Positions 31,106 to 44,141 of a stretch of 52,726 nt of DNA are shown here, in pieces (the stretch's first letter is position 1; each line of letters starts with the position of its first letter). Source of the DNA: an uncultured Rhizobiaceae group bacterium (GTDB lineage: Bacteria > Pseudomonadota > Alphaproteobacteria > Rhizobiales > Rhizobiaceae); contig CAJQPW010000378.1 in NCBI GenBank assembly GCA_905480295.1, positions 1-52,726 on the forward strand, in the 5' to 3' direction. A program made the translations under genes and the position numbers. A model generated the notes under the pieces. That model was not told the origin of the DNA, made no database searches, and saw only the letters and a list, made by a program, of their open reading frames with translations.

Positions 31106-32513
31106 ACATGTGCAGAGGTTTGGAGAACGTCGCCATCGCCGCTTCTTTGACCGCTTCCGACATGGTTGGATGGGCGTGACAGGTGCGTCCCAGATCTTCC
31201 GAAGAACCGCCAAATTCCATTAGCACCGCCGCTTCGTGGATCATTTCACCAGCGCCAAATCCAATAATATGCACACCCAGCACCTTGTCTGTTTTCTTGT
31301 CTGCAAGGAATTTTACAAAGCCTTCAGTGGCATTCATCGCCCGTGCCCGGCCATTGGCGGTAAAGGGGAACTGACCCGCAACATAATCAACGCCATCAGC
31401 CTTTAACTGTTCTTCTGTGGCACCCACGGAAGCAACTTCGGGCATCGTATATACAACACCGGGAATGATTCCGTAGTTCACATGCCCATGTTGACCGGCG
31501 ATTGTTTCAGCCACGGCAACACCCTCATCTTCCGCCTTGTGGGCAAGCATGGGTCCTTCCGTAACATCACCGATCGCATAGATGTTGGGAATATTTGTCC
31601 GCCAATGGGCATCGGTCTGGACGCGTCCCCGTTCCATGGCAATGCCAACGTCGTCGAGACCAAGCCCTTCGGTAAACGGAATGCGACCTGTCGCCACCAA
31701 AACTACATCAGCGTCCAGTGTGACGACATCACCGCCCTTTACCGGCTCAAATGTCACCTGGCCTTTTTTGCCTTTTTTCTCAACCGCAGTGACCTTCGAA
31801 TTCATTTTGAACGTGAGACCCTGCTTTTTCAGCATGCGTTGGAATTGCTTGGCCACGCCACCATCCATTCCGCCCAGGATCGCGCCCAAATATTCAACAA
31901 CGGTGACTTCTGACCCAAGCCGCGACCACACCGACCCAAGCTCCAGGCCAATGACACCGCCGCCAACCACGATCATTTTCTTGGGTACTTTTGGCAGTGC
32001 AATCGCATGATCGGAGGAGACAATGATCTTGTCGTCAAACGTCACGTCGACACCGGGAATGCCGGCCACTGCCGACCCGGTCGCGATCACGATATTTTTG
32101 GCATCCAGGGTTTCAACATCGCCACCTTCCGCCGCCACAGCCACCTGTGTGGATGAGGTGATGCGACCCGTGCCTTGAAACACGGTTACCTTGTTTTTCT
32201 TCATCAGGAACGCGACGCCATCGACGTTGGCTTTTACCGTCGCGTCCTTGTGGTCCATCATTTTAGAAAGATTGAGTTTCGGCTTACTGGTCTGAATTCC
32301 CAGAACTTCAAAACCATGGCTGGCTTCGTTGAACATTTCAGATGCATGAAGCAGGGCCTTGGAAGGAATGCAGCCCACATTCAAACAGGTACCACCAAGC
32401 GTTGGTGACTTTTCCACGATAGCCACTGTGAGACCCAGTTGGGCAGCCTTGATCGCACACACATAGCCCCCGGGGCCGGATCCAATAATCACAACATCAA
32501 ACTGATTAGCCAT
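31104..32513 (-). CDS. lpd: Dihydrolipoyl dehydrogenase (E3)
   Basis: 469 residues. Flavoprotein that reoxidises lipoamide in 2-oxoglutarate dehydrogenase. FAD-binding GSGPGGYVCAIKAAQLG; redox disulphide GGTCLNVGCIPSK; NAD-binding VVGGGVIGLELGSVW; the C-terminal active-site His/Glu in CHAHPTMSEAVKEA. The ATG at 32513 is preferred because AGAGAGA lies seven bases before it; another ATG two codons upstream is possible. Last gene of the mdh-suc block, consistent with serving the E1/E2 encoded just upstream. Confidence 0.97.
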   Translation of the reverse strand: MANQFDVVIIGSGPGGYVCAIKAAQLGLTVAIVEKSPTLGGTCLNVGCIPSKALLHASEMFNEASHGFEVLGIQTSKPKLNLSKMMDHKDATVKANVDGVAFLMKKNKVTVFQGTGRITSSTQVAVAAEGGDVETLDAKNIVIATGSAVAGIPGVDVTFDDKIIVSSDHAIALPKVPKKMIVVGGGVIGLELGSVWSRLGSEVTVVEYLGAILGGMDGGVAKQFQRMLKKQGLTFKMNSKVTAVEKKGKKGQVTFEPVKGGDVVTLDADVVLVATGRIPFTEGLGLDDVGIAMERGRVQTDAHWRTNIPNIYAIGDVTEGPMLAHKAEDEGVAVAETIAGQHGHVNYGIIPGVVYTMPEVASVGATEEQLKADGVDYVAGQFPFTANGRARAMNATEGFVKFLADKKTDKVLGVHIIGFGAGEMIHEAAVLMEFGGSSEDLGRTCHAHPTMSEAVKEAAMATFSKPLHM

Positions 32514-32546
32514 TTTCATTCTCTCTTTTATCGCAATCGGCCCGCC

Positions 32547-33293
32547 TCAGCGGCCACCGGATACATTTATTGTGGTGCCGGTTACATAAGACGCTTTGTC
32601 CGAGGCAAGCCACAAGACCGCTTCGGCCACTTCCTCTGCCGTTCCGGGCCGTCCCATGGGCACCGTATCAGCCAGATCGGCAGCGCGTGTGGGGTTGCCG
32701 CCGGAGGCGTGAATCTCAGTTTCAATAATGCCCGGGCGGATCCCATTGACGCGGATTCCTTCACGGGCAACCTCGCGCGACAGACCCGTTGTCAATGTAT
32801 CGATTGCTCCCTTGGATACCGCATAGTCCAGATAGACCGCTCCACCACCCAGGGTTGCTGCCATCGACGATATGTTGACGATGGATCCGCCATCTCCACC
32901 ATTTGCAGTGGACATGCGCCGCGTTGCCTCCCTGGCACACAACAGTGCTCCGGTGACATTAAGGTCGATGATCTTTGCGATCCGATCCGCTGAAAAATCC
33001 TCCAGCCGTCCTTCCTGATCGAGAATTCCGGCATTGTTGACCAGCACCGTGACCTTGCCGAATGCCTCTTCACAAGCATCAAACACCCGTACAACATCGG
33101 CCTCAACCGCCATATCGCCCTGGCAGGCTATCGCCTTTCCACCGGCTGCAACAACGTCTGAAACAACCTGGTCGGCCGCATCACGGTTGGAAACAAAATT
33201 GACGCAGACATCCGCTCCTGTTGCCCCCGCAAGACGTGCAACAGCTGCACCAATACCGCGGCTTCCACCCGTAACCAGATAAACTGCGCTCAT
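32547..33293 (-). CDS. SDR family oxidoreductase
   Basis: 248 residues, classical short-chain dehydrogenase. Cofactor motif TGGSRGIG, NNAGILD, catalytic Ser in VNISSMAATLGG and YxxxK in YAVSK; the C-terminus ASYVTGTTINVSGGR is typical of FabG-like members. The substrate is unknown. It starts three bases after the sucB stop and lies 33 bases before lpd, so it is co-transcribed with the 2-oxoglutarate dehydrogenase genes although it is not a known part of the complex. Confidence 0.9.
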   Translation of the reverse strand: MSAVYLVTGGSRGIGAAVARLAGATGADVCVNFVSNRDAADQVVSDVVAAGGKAIACQGDMAVEADVVRVFDACEEAFGKVTVLVNNAGILDQEGRLEDFSADRIAKIIDLNVTGALLCAREATRRMSTANGGDGGSIVNISSMAATLGGGAVYLDYAVSKGAIDTLTTGLSREVAREGIRVNGIRPGIIETEIHASGGNPTRAADLADTVPMGRPGTAEEVAEAVLWLASDKASYVTGTTINVSGGR

Positions 33294-33296
33294 AAC

Positions 33297-34838
33297 CTAA
33301 AGATCCAGAACCAGGCGTTGTGGATCTTCAAGGCTCTCTTTAACCCGAACGAGGAATGTCACCGCCTCCTTGCCGTCGACGATGCGGTGGTCATAGGACA
33401 GGGCCAGATACATCATCATGGCCGTGGTGATTTCACCATTGCGGACCACCGGTCTTTCCTCAATCTTGTGCATGCCCAAAATGCCTGACTGGGGCGCATT
33501 CAGGATCGGTGTGGACATCAGCGATCCATAAACACCGCCATTGGAGATGGTGAACGTGCCGCCCTGCATGTCATCAAGACCCAGCTTTCCGTCCCGCGCC
33601 TTGCGACCCAGATTTCCAATTTCCTGCTCGATTTCAGCGATACTCATCTGATCCGCATCGCGAACAACAGGAACGACCAGCCCCTTATCCGTACCAACGG
33701 CGACACCGATATGAGCATAGTTCTTGTAGACGAGATCAGTACCGTCAATCTCAGCGTTAACCGCTGGAATTTCCTTCAACGCATGACATACCGCTTTCGT
33801 GAAGAAACCCATGAAACCAAGTTTGACACCGTGTTTTTTCTCAAACAGATCCTTGTAGGATTTTCTCAGTTCCATCACCGGACCCATGTCCACTTCGTTG
33901 AAAGTGGTCAGCATCGCGGCGGTGTTTTGAGCATCCTTAAGGCGACGGGCAATGGTCTGCCGCAGACGCGTCATGCGCACCCGCTCTTCACGCACATCAT
34001 CAGCCGGTGCCGCGGCCGGTTGCGGGGTCGCAACAGCATCAACGGTCGGTGCGCTGTCAGCTGCAGCAGTGGTGTTTTCCAACGCCGCGATCACGTCACC
34101 CTTCAGCACCTGGCCCCGTTTGCCAGAGCCAGCAACCGAGCCTGCGGCCATATTGTTTTCAGCCATCAGTTTTGAAGCGGCAGGCGAAGGTTGCACGGCA
34201 GAATCATCGGTCGCCGCGGCGGCCTGTGCCGCAGGAGGTGCAGTTGCTGTTGCAGTGCTTGAACCACCGGTTTTAATGCGGCCGATAACATCACCAGGCG
34301 CAATGACAGAACCGGCCTGCGCCAATATTTCAGCCAATGTGCCAGCGCTTGCCGCCGGAACGTCCATGGCGGCCTTATCGGTTTCCAGCTCAACCACGGG
34401 ATCGTCAATCGCCAGATGATCACCCACGGCAACATACCACTGGCCGACTTCGGCCTCAGTCACCGATTCTCCGGCGCTTGGGGCAATGATATCAATCATG
34501 CCAGCGGGCGCGGCAGCGGCAGCGGCAGGGGTGGCGGCTGGGGCAGCTTCAGAAGCAACAGCAGCCGGTGCCGCCTTTGCCGGTGAAGGAGCGGCACCCG
34601 CACCAGAGGCGAGGGAGCCCAACAGCGCATCAACGCCGACGGTGTCACCTTCAGCGGCAACGATTTCCTGCAGCACCCCGTCCGACGGCGCAGGAACCTC
34701 CATGCTCACCTTGTCGGTTTCCAGTTCGACCAGTGGCTCATCGGCCTTCACCGCATCGCCGGGCTGCTTAAACCATTTGCCAATCGTTGCTTCGGTGACT
34801 GATTCACCCAAGGTGGGAACGCGAATTTCTGTTGCCAT
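33297..34838 (-). CDS. sucB: 2-oxoglutarate dehydrogenase E2 (dihydrolipoyl succinyltransferase) with two lipoyl domains
   Basis: 513 residues, about 100 longer than usual SucB. Two lipoyl domains: residues 1-77 with lipoyl-lysine Lys43 (ELETDKVSM) and about 114-190 with Lys155 (ELETDKAAM). Ala/Pro-rich linkers follow each. The peripheral subunit-binding domain is at about 213-253 ([29 protein letters not shown]). The catalytic acyltransferase domain runs to the end with [16 protein letters not shown] carrying the active His and Asp. It transfers the succinyl group to CoA. Between sucA and an SDR gene. Confidence 0.95.
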   Translation of the reverse strand: MATEIRVPTLGESVTEATIGKWFKQPGDAVKADEPLVELETDKVSMEVPAPSDGVLQEIVAAEGDTVGVDALLGSLASGAGAAPSPAKAAPAAVASEAAPAATPAAAAAAPAGMIDIIAPSAGESVTEAEVGQWYVAVGDHLAIDDPVVELETDKAAMDVPAASAGTLAEILAQAGSVIAPGDVIGRIKTGGSSTATATAPPAAQAAAATDDSAVQPSPAASKLMAENNMAAGSVAGSGKRGQVLKGDVIAALENTTAAADSAPTVDAVATPQPAAAPADDVREERVRMTRLRQTIARRLKDAQNTAAMLTTFNEVDMGPVMELRKSYKDLFEKKHGVKLGFMGFFTKAVCHALKEIPAVNAEIDGTDLVYKNYAHIGVAVGTDKGLVVPVVRDADQMSIAEIEQEIGNLGRKARDGKLGLDDMQGGTFTISNGGVYGSLMSTPILNAPQSGILGMHKIEERPVVRNGEITTAMMMYLALSYDHRIVDGKEAVTFLVRVKESLEDPQRLVLDL

Positions 34839-34918
34839 TTTACCAATCCATTCTGGTACTTATTTACTTCGGACCGGTTGCAATACCGAGCCACAATCAT
34901 AGTCTGAAATGCTGACTA

Positions 34919-37909
<2,991 letters not shown>

Positions 37910-37967
37910 TTTCTTTTCACGGGGGGTCACCCGCCTCCATTTTGTTCGCCGCTCGGGCGACCGGTTT

Positions 37968-37987
37968 TAAAAGCCGCAGTCGCGGCT
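37968..37987 (-). terminator. Possible attenuator hairpin between sucD and sucA
   Basis: On the minus strand AGCCGC-GACT-GCGGCT is followed by TTTTAAAA. The stem is six GC-rich base pairs and the T-run is short, so termination would be partial. It could set the ratio of succinyl-CoA synthetase to oxoglutarate dehydrogenase mRNA. Confidence 0.4.
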
Positions 37988-38002
37988 GTGATTTACTTCA
38001 GC

Positions 38003-38908
38003 TCATTCGTTGAGCAAGGCCAACAGCGTCTCACCAAGTTTCGCCGGTGATGGTGATACGCGAATACCCGCAGCTTCCATGGCTGCGATTTTGTCTTCAG
38101 CACCACCCTTGCCTCCAGATATTACAGCACCGGCATGGCCCATCGTGCGTCCGGGAGGAGCAGTACGGCCAGCGATGAATCCAACTGTTGGTTTTGAACG
38201 GCCTTTTTTGGCTTCATCAGCAAGGAACTGGGCTGCATCTTCCTCGGCAGAACCGCCAATTTCACCGATCATGATAATTGACTTGGTGGCGTCATCGGCG
38301 AGGTACATTTCCAATATATCAATGAATTCTGTGCCTTTGACCGGATCACCGCCAATACCGACGGCCGTCGTCTGGCCCAGTCCCGCATTGGTTGTCTGGA
38401 ATACAGCTTCATAGGTCAGCGTTCCGGATCGCGACAGAATACCCACATTGCCCTTCTTGAAAATGCTGCCTGGCATAATGCCAATCTTGCACTCATCCGG
38501 GGTAAGGATACCTGGGCAGTTCGGTCCCACCAGACGGGATCCTGATTTGTCCAGTTTTTCCTTGACCCGCACCATGTCGAGAACGGGAACACCTTCTGTT
38601 ATGGCAACAATAAGCGGAATTTCAGCATCAATGGCTTCTTCAATGGCAGCTGCACATCCCGCGGGCGGCACATAAATCACCGATGCATTCGCGCCGGTTG
38701 CATCTCTGGCTTCCGCGACGGTGGTGAATATTGGCAGATCGCCTGCACCGTTCGATGCCGACCATGTTTCACCACCCTTTTTGGGATGGGTGCCAGCGAC
38801 CATTTGTGTGCCGTGATAGGCCAACGCCTGTTCGGTGTGAAATGTGCCGGTTTTGCCGGTCAGTCCCTGGACAATAACTTTTGTATTTTTATCAATTAGG
38901 ATGGACAT
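38003..38908 (-). CDS. sucD: Succinyl-CoA synthetase alpha subunit
   Basis: 301 residues. CoA-binding and phosphohistidine subunit. N-terminus [29 protein letters not shown]; the phosphorylated histidine in [25 protein letters not shown]. The ATG at 38908 is chosen from this N-terminus; the open frame extends 42 codons further upstream into the intergenic and neighbouring gene but looks nothing like SucD. Unusually it is separated from sucC by the gene at 38935-39513. Confidence 0.97.
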   Translation of the reverse strand: MSILIDKNTKVIVQGLTGKTGTFHTEQALAYHGTQMVAGTHPKKGGETWSASNGAGDLPIFTTVAEARDATGANASVIYVPPAGCAAAIEEAIDAEIPLIVAITEGVPVLDMVRVKEKLDKSGSRLVGPNCPGILTPDECKIGIMPGSIFKKGNVGILSRSGTLTYEAVFQTTNAGLGQTTAVGIGGDPVKGTEFIDILEMYLADDATKSIIMIGEIGGSAEEDAAQFLADEAKKGRSKPTVGFIAGRTAPPGRTMGHAGAVISGGKGGAEDKIAAMEAAGIRVSPSPAKLGETLLALLNE

Positions 38909-38934
38909 CGTTTTGATGGCTCCGCTGAATTTTT

Positions 38935-39513
38935 CTATTTCTGTAAAATGGTGACATTGAGCATGCCACCCTTGTCGGTGGGGGGCGCTTTGGCGAACAC
39001 AAAGACCTTCAATGTATCGCTGCCTCCGGCCCATGTCGTGGTGCGCAACAATCCTTCCGGAACGTCTGTCGATACCGGCTGCTTCCCGACCAGGCTCTGC
39101 ATGTTGGCCATGAATGTTGAAGCATCCTGCTGATCATCCAACACAATGGAACAGGATGTGACGGTCCCCTGGGCAAGATCTGGAAAAGTATTTTTCATCT
39201 TTTCAGTCAGACCCGCCTGCGTGATGCCGACACGAAACAGTCGTTCACCCACCTGAGCATCCCAACCTTTAAGCACGGAGGGATTATCGAAACTGCGAAA
39301 CTGCTTCAAATCCTCCGGCGGCATGGAGCGCCAGGCCAGTTTCAAAGCCATTTCCTGAATGGAATCCAGGTTGGGCACCTGTGCATAGCAAATGCGGTTG
39401 AAAACATAGACCGGGTCTGGATTTTCATCTGAAGCAAAAGTCTGCGTTGTGGCAATCAGCGTCGTCGCGACGATCAACGGTGCGGCACAAATATATCGGA
39501 CGATGTTCATCAT
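38935..39513 (-). CDS. Exported protein of unknown function inserted between sucC and sucD
   Basis: 192 residues, not recognised. Signal peptide at about 1-27 ([21 protein letters not shown]). The mature protein has two cysteines (RICYAQVPN and [11 protein letters not shown]) that may pair, and a regular alpha/beta-looking composition with no low-complexity region. Its ATG overlaps the sucC stop as ATGA (39510-39513), so it is translationally coupled to sucC; sucD starts 26 bases after its stop. A periplasmic product inside a cytoplasmic TCA operon is odd. Base composition and codon use look like its neighbours, so recent foreign origin is not indicated. Confidence 0.8.
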   Translation of the reverse strand: MMNIVRYICAAPLIVATTLIATTQTFASDENPDPVYVFNRICYAQVPNLDSIQEMALKLAWRSMPPEDLKQFRSFDNPSVLKGWDAQVGERLFRVGITQAGLTEKMKNTFPDLAQGTVTSCSIVLDDQQDASTFMANMQSLVGKQPVSTDVPEGLLRTTTWAGGSDTLKVFVFAKAPPTDKGGMLNVTILQK

Positions 39514-40703
39514 CCACGCACTGCCTTTACGATCTTCTGCGCGGCATCATCGAGATCGTCGGCGGCCACAACATCAACGTCACTTTCGTTGATGATTTTC
39601 TTGCCTTCTTCAACCTTTGTGCCTTCCAGCCGGACCACAAGCGGGACTTGCAATCCGACCTCTTTCACCGCTTCGACCACGCCTTCGGCAATAACGTCGC
39701 AGCGCATGATCCCGCCAAAAATATTGACCAGAATGCCTTTGACCTTGGGGTCGCCAGTGATGATTTTAAAAGCGGCCGTGACCTTTTCCGTTGTCGCACC
39801 GCCACCCACATCAAGAAAGTTTGCAGGTTCAGCACCATACAATTTGATGATGTCCATCGTGGCCATCGCGAGACCGGCGCCATTGACCATGCAGCCAATC
39901 TCACCATCCAGCGCCACATAGGACAAATCATATTTCGACGCTTCAATTTCCTTGGCGTCTTCTTCGGTCAGATCGCGCAGTTCCTGAAGATCGGCATGGC
40001 GGAATTCGGCGTTGCTATCAAAAGAAACCTTGGCATCAAGCACCCGCAATGAACCATTGCCCAAGACCACGAGAGGATTGACCTCCAAAAGGCTCATGTC
40101 GGTTTCAACAAACGCCGTATAAAGATTGGTGAAAAGAGAAGCCGCCTCTTGTTCAGCCGGACCCGTCAGCTCAAAGGCCGACACAAGCGCTTTAATCGTA
40201 TCGTCGGTCACACCCTGGGAGGCCGTCACATCAATGGTGTGAATTTTTTCTGGCGTTTCTTCAGCCACCGCCTCAATATCCATGCCGCCTTCTGTGGAGG
40301 CAACAAAGGACACTTTGCCGGTTTCGCGATTAACGAGAATGGAACAATACAGTTCCCGGTCAATGTCGGCACCGTCTTCAATATAAAGGCGATTGACCTG
40401 CTTGCCCGCGGGTCCTGTCTGTTTGGTGACCAGGGTATTGCCAAGCATCTCAGCCACATTGGTCCGCACTTCATCGGCCGAAAATGATACGCGCACACCC
40501 CCTTTGGCATCCTCGGGCAATTCCTTGAATTTCCCTTTGCCGCGTCCGCCAGCATGAATTTGGCTTTTCACAACGTAAACAGGTCCAGGCAGTTCCGTCA
40601 GTGCCGACTCAACATCGTCAGCTGAAAGAATTGGCACACCTTTGGATATCGGAGCACCAAATTTGGCCAACACCTGCTTGGCCTGGTATTCATGAATATT
40701 CAT
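39510..40703 (-). CDS. sucC: Succinyl-CoA synthetase beta subunit
   Basis: 397 residues. ATP-grasp nucleotide-binding subunit that pairs with SucD to convert succinyl-CoA to succinate with ATP or GTP formation. N-terminus [59 protein letters not shown] and [17 protein letters not shown]. Length is normal. First gene after the mdh-sucC gap, which holds a palindrome. Confidence 0.98.
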   Translation of the reverse strand: MNIHEYQAKQVLAKFGAPISKGVPILSADDVESALTELPGPVYVVKSQIHAGGRGKGKFKELPEDAKGGVRVSFSADEVRTNVAEMLGNTLVTKQTGPAGKQVNRLYIEDGADIDRELYCSILVNRETGKVSFVASTEGGMDIEAVAEETPEKIHTIDVTASQGVTDDTIKALVSAFELTGPAEQEAASLFTNLYTAFVETDMSLLEVNPLVVLGNGSLRVLDAKVSFDSNAEFRHADLQELRDLTEEDAKEIEASKYDLSYVALDGEIGCMVNGAGLAMATMDIIKLYGAEPANFLDVGGGATTEKVTAAFKIITGDPKVKGILVNIFGGIMRCDVIAEGVVEAVKEVGLQVPLVVRLEGTKVEEGKKIINESDVDVVAADDLDDAAQKIVKAVRG

Positions 40704-40768
40704 GAGCTTTTCCCATTTTGTGCAGGCCCGCCAAGGGCGGCGGGACCTGATCTTTAACTCTCACATTC

Positions 40769-40782
40769 TGTGGTATACCACA
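40769..40782. promoter_or_regulatory. Palindromic operator candidate between mdh and sucC
   Basis: Perfect 14-bp palindrome TGTGGTATACCACA, flanked by a second pair AACTCT (40756-40761) / AGAGTT (40787-40792). The core TGGTATACCA resembles operators of FadR-type GntR regulators. It lies 18 bases after the mdh stop and about 66 bases before the sucC start, where it could act as an operator for sucC or as an mRNA hairpin in the mdh-sucC transcript. Confidence 0.5.
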
Positions 40783-40800
40783 TACAAGAGTTTTTTGAAG

Positions 40801-41763
<963 letters not shown>

Positions 41764-41876
41764 CTATTATCTTCCTTTTACGTAAGAATTTTAGGGCGTT
41801 TTCTACACCCAAGAACAGGGGGAAACACTTACAACAGAATCAGAAAATGACAACATACAGGGCCGCAAAAACCCCT

Positions 41877-41905
41877 GATTCAGGCGGATTCAGGTGATTC
41901 ATTGG
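41877..41905. repeat. Short phased direct repeats upstream of mdh
   Basis: GATTCAGG at 41877-41884 and 41887-41894 (period 10), with a partial third copy GATTCATTGG at 41896. The first copy also forms the palindrome CCTGA-T-TCAGG. The helical phasing and position, about 115 bases upstream of mdh in the 211-base zapE-mdh gap, would fit a regulator site. The rest of this gap contains no gene that I can see. Confidence 0.35.
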
Positions 41906-41974
41906 CCGAATGTCTAAGACTCTTACGTGCAGGTAAACCCAACATATGCGCCCATCATTGCCGAAACAGATCGG

Positions 41975-43153
41975 CTAGCGGTCTTGCGAAAGCCAATCAT
42001 CGCTCTGCATTTCACGCAGGCGCGATATCGTACGCTGAAATTCAAAAGCTTCAGTCCCGTGGTCGACAGGATAGAGTTGAGACGGACGCGCCTGTGCCCG
42101 CACGATTAAAAAGCGCCCCTGATCATACAACGTATCAACCAATGCGGTGAACCGTTTGGCGGCGTTGCGGTCAGCGTGTTGCATAACCGGAACCCCATCC
42201 AGAAAAATTGTGTGAAACCGTTCAGCAAGAGCCAGATAATCACCGGCGCCCAGTGGCACTTCACACAGGTCTTCAAATGTTTCCCGTACAAGGCCGCCGC
42301 AGGCGAGATCAAAAACCGTTTCACGGCCCGACACGGCAATTACAGCCGGTTCCACCAACAAACCATCGGTCATATCTGACCACAGGGAATTAAATCGCTG
42401 ATCGGCGTCATCCCCGGTCATATAGACATCGCCATTGATCAGTTTTTCCATCCGGTAGTCGGTATCGGACGCCAGTTCGACAACCACCATGCGGGTTTTG
42501 ACCAGCGCAATGAAGGGAAGAAAAAACGACCGGTTAAGCCCATGCAGGTATAAATTGTCGGGAACAACATTCGACGTCGCCACCACCGTCACACCGTGGT
42601 TGAACAATCCTGTAAACAGACGGGCCAGCAGCATGGCGTCGGCGACGTCAGTGACGGCAAATTCGTCGAAGCACAACAATTGTGCTTCACCGGCAAGCTC
42701 TTCAGCCAAAGGCGGAATTGGGTCAGCTGACCGTTCTTTTGCCGTCTTCATGTGTTGGCGCCATGCATGAATGCGTGCGTGTACGTCCTGCATGAAAGCG
42801 TGAAAATGCACCCGCTTCTTTGAACCTGTTCCGGGGCCAGAAGGAGCCAGTTCAAAAAAAAGATCCATCAACATGGTCTTTCCGCGGCCTACACCCCCCC
42901 ATAAATACAGGCCGCGCAAACTGTCATCGGAAACACGTGCCTGCTTGCCAAACAGCCATCCAAGCGCACTTTTTTTGTTGCTTAACTTTGGCGCATGCAG
43001 CGCATCCAAAATGCCATCCAATGCATCTATCGCCGGCTGCTGGGCTGGATCAGCACGCAGATGCCCTGCATCAACCGCAGCCGCAATGGCCGATTCCAAA
43101 CGGTTGGATACCGGCGTCGAGTCTTGATCAGAAGAGGAAGATTGTCTCGTCAT
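41975..43153 (-). CDS. zapE: Cell division protein ZapE (AFG1-type ATPase)
   Basis: 392 residues. AAA-like ATPase linked to Z-ring dynamics and, as mitochondrial Afg1, to respiratory complex quality control. Walker A GGVGRGKTMLMDLFF; Walker B LLCFDEFAVTDVADAMLL; the sensor region VVATSNVVPDNLY; HFHAFMQDVHARIH, a family signature. Upstream of mdh on the same strand, an arrangement often seen in Rhizobiales. Confidence 0.94.
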   Translation of the reverse strand: MTRQSSSSDQDSTPVSNRLESAIAAAVDAGHLRADPAQQPAIDALDGILDALHAPKLSNKKSALGWLFGKQARVSDDSLRGLYLWGGVGRGKTMLMDLFFELAPSGPGTGSKKRVHFHAFMQDVHARIHAWRQHMKTAKERSADPIPPLAEELAGEAQLLCFDEFAVTDVADAMLLARLFTGLFNHGVTVVATSNVVPDNLYLHGLNRSFFLPFIALVKTRMVVVELASDTDYRMEKLINGDVYMTGDDADQRFNSLWSDMTDGLLVEPAVIAVSGRETVFDLACGGLVRETFEDLCEVPLGAGDYLALAERFHTIFLDGVPVMQHADRNAAKRFTALVDTLYDQGRFLIVRAQARPSQLYPVDHGTEAFEFQRTISRLREMQSDDWLSQDR

Positions 43154-43218
43154 GCCCTGCTGAACCGATCACCTGTACCAATCGGACTTCCATTGTGGTC
43201 TCAGCAAGCACAAACAAG

Positions 43219-43773
43219 CTAGCGGGTAAAGGAGATGGCCCCACCGCTGACGGTTGAACCATCAAACCGCTGGTTGTTTGAACGATATAATGTTGCCGCT
43301 GTGCTGCCCGATGCGTTCACAAGAACAATCTGCGATCCTTTAACATCCCAAGCCTGCACCTCTGCAATGGATGCGGCAGAACAGCCCCGCGATGCGGCAC
43401 GGTATCCGCCGGACCACTTGGTCAAAGCGAGGAATATCTGGCAATTGGTGCCCGCAGTACTGACCGTCCAGGCACCCACCATGGCCTGTCGTGTGACCGG
43501 CTTGGCATCCGCAGGCGGTTCATTGCTGACCACCTGGGTTGGTTGATCGAGTCCAGGAGCGGATGGAACGGGGTTACCGGCCTGCTGACCGTCTGGCGAT
43601 GCAGGATCAAGGTCGCCCTGATACACCGGTGTGAGCGGAGCAGGTTGAATCGAAACCGGCGATTGGCGCGAAGGCAGTATTCCACCCTGATTATAGCCGG
43701 ATGTGCGTTGACAGCCCACCAGAACAGCCACCAGCGCGAGACCTAAAACGCCGCGTTTCACCAAAATCGGCAT
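43219..43773 (-). CDS. Lipoprotein with AprI/Inh (Omp19-like) protease inhibitor domain
   Basis: 184 residues. Signal II peptide MPILVKRGVLGLALVAVLVGCQ with lipobox LVGC, so it is a lipoprotein. A Pro/Gln-rich linker (about 25-95) is followed by the C-terminal beta-barrel-like domain (VGAWTVSTAGTNCQIFLALTKWSGGYRAASRGCS, then FDGSTVSGGAISF), which matches the protease inhibitor domain of Brucella Omp19. The two cysteines of that domain are present. The start is set by the signal peptide; upstream in-frame codons to 43863 are discounted. Likely an outer-membrane lipoprotein that protects the cell from proteases. Confidence 0.85.
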   Translation of the reverse strand: MPILVKRGVLGLALVAVLVGCQRTSGYNQGGILPSRQSPVSIQPAPLTPVYQGDLDPASPDGQQAGNPVPSAPGLDQPTQVVSNEPPADAKPVTRQAMVGAWTVSTAGTNCQIFLALTKWSGGYRAASRGCSAASIAEVQAWDVKGSQIVLVNASGSTAATLYRSNNQRFDGSTVSGGAISFTR

Positions 43774-44129
43774 TCCCGCAGTCTGCCCACCAATATGTAA
43801 AGCATCTGAGCCGTGTGATTGTTTGCCAAGTTTCATATCTGCCACCGTCATAATGTACCTCACCCGTCATCTAGGACTTATTTTTGGGTTTAATGAGGCA
43901 TTCCTGATAATACGTTCAATTCGTTCAATCGGTTTTAAACGCAAGCGGCTAAATTTATAGTTAATGGCCAATTAATCAGCGTCGCATCATTCGCCAGCAC
44001 GAATTTTGGCTGGCGTAGGGCAATTGGTTGAAAAGAGCAATCCCCAGCCACCATTGTCGGGCGATCCAGACAATCAGGCCCCTTGCAACCAATATCGACC
44101 AGCGATGCGCCTGCGTTAGCTGCCGTGCC
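43774..44129. other. Intergenic region between Omp19-like gene and msrA
   Basis: 356 bases with no gene that I can support. It contains a TTAA-N7-TTAA motif at 43961-43975, a hairpin CGCCAGC (43992-43998) / GCTGGCG (44009-44015) that lacks a T-run in the msrA direction, and a 14-base tandem duplication at the msrA 3' end. An open frame running into msrA on the same strand has no recognisable features. Confidence 0.5.
43961..43975. promoter_or_regulatory. CtrA-like half-site pair (TTAA-N7-TTAA)
   Basis: TTAA (43961-43964), seven bases, TTAA (43972-43975). It fits the CtrA core in either orientation but lacks the trailing C on the plus strand. It lies about 190 bases upstream of the Omp19-like lipoprotein start. 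One such motif by chance is expected in a window of this size, so support is weak. Confidence 0.3.
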
Positions 44130-44141
44130 TTAGCTGCCGTG
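44116..44141. repeat. 14-base tandem duplication at the msrA stop
   Basis: TTAGCTGCCGTG occurs at 44116-44127 and 44130-44141, period 14. On the minus strand this duplicates the last codons and TAA stop of msrA (CACGGCAGCTAA). The second stop lies outside the frame and has no coding effect. Confidence 0.7.

Noticed and set aside
43976..44129. Minus-strand open frame downstream of msrA
   Set aside because: It is the out-of-frame continuation of a shadow of msrA; hydrophobic in places but without start, ribosome binding site or motif.
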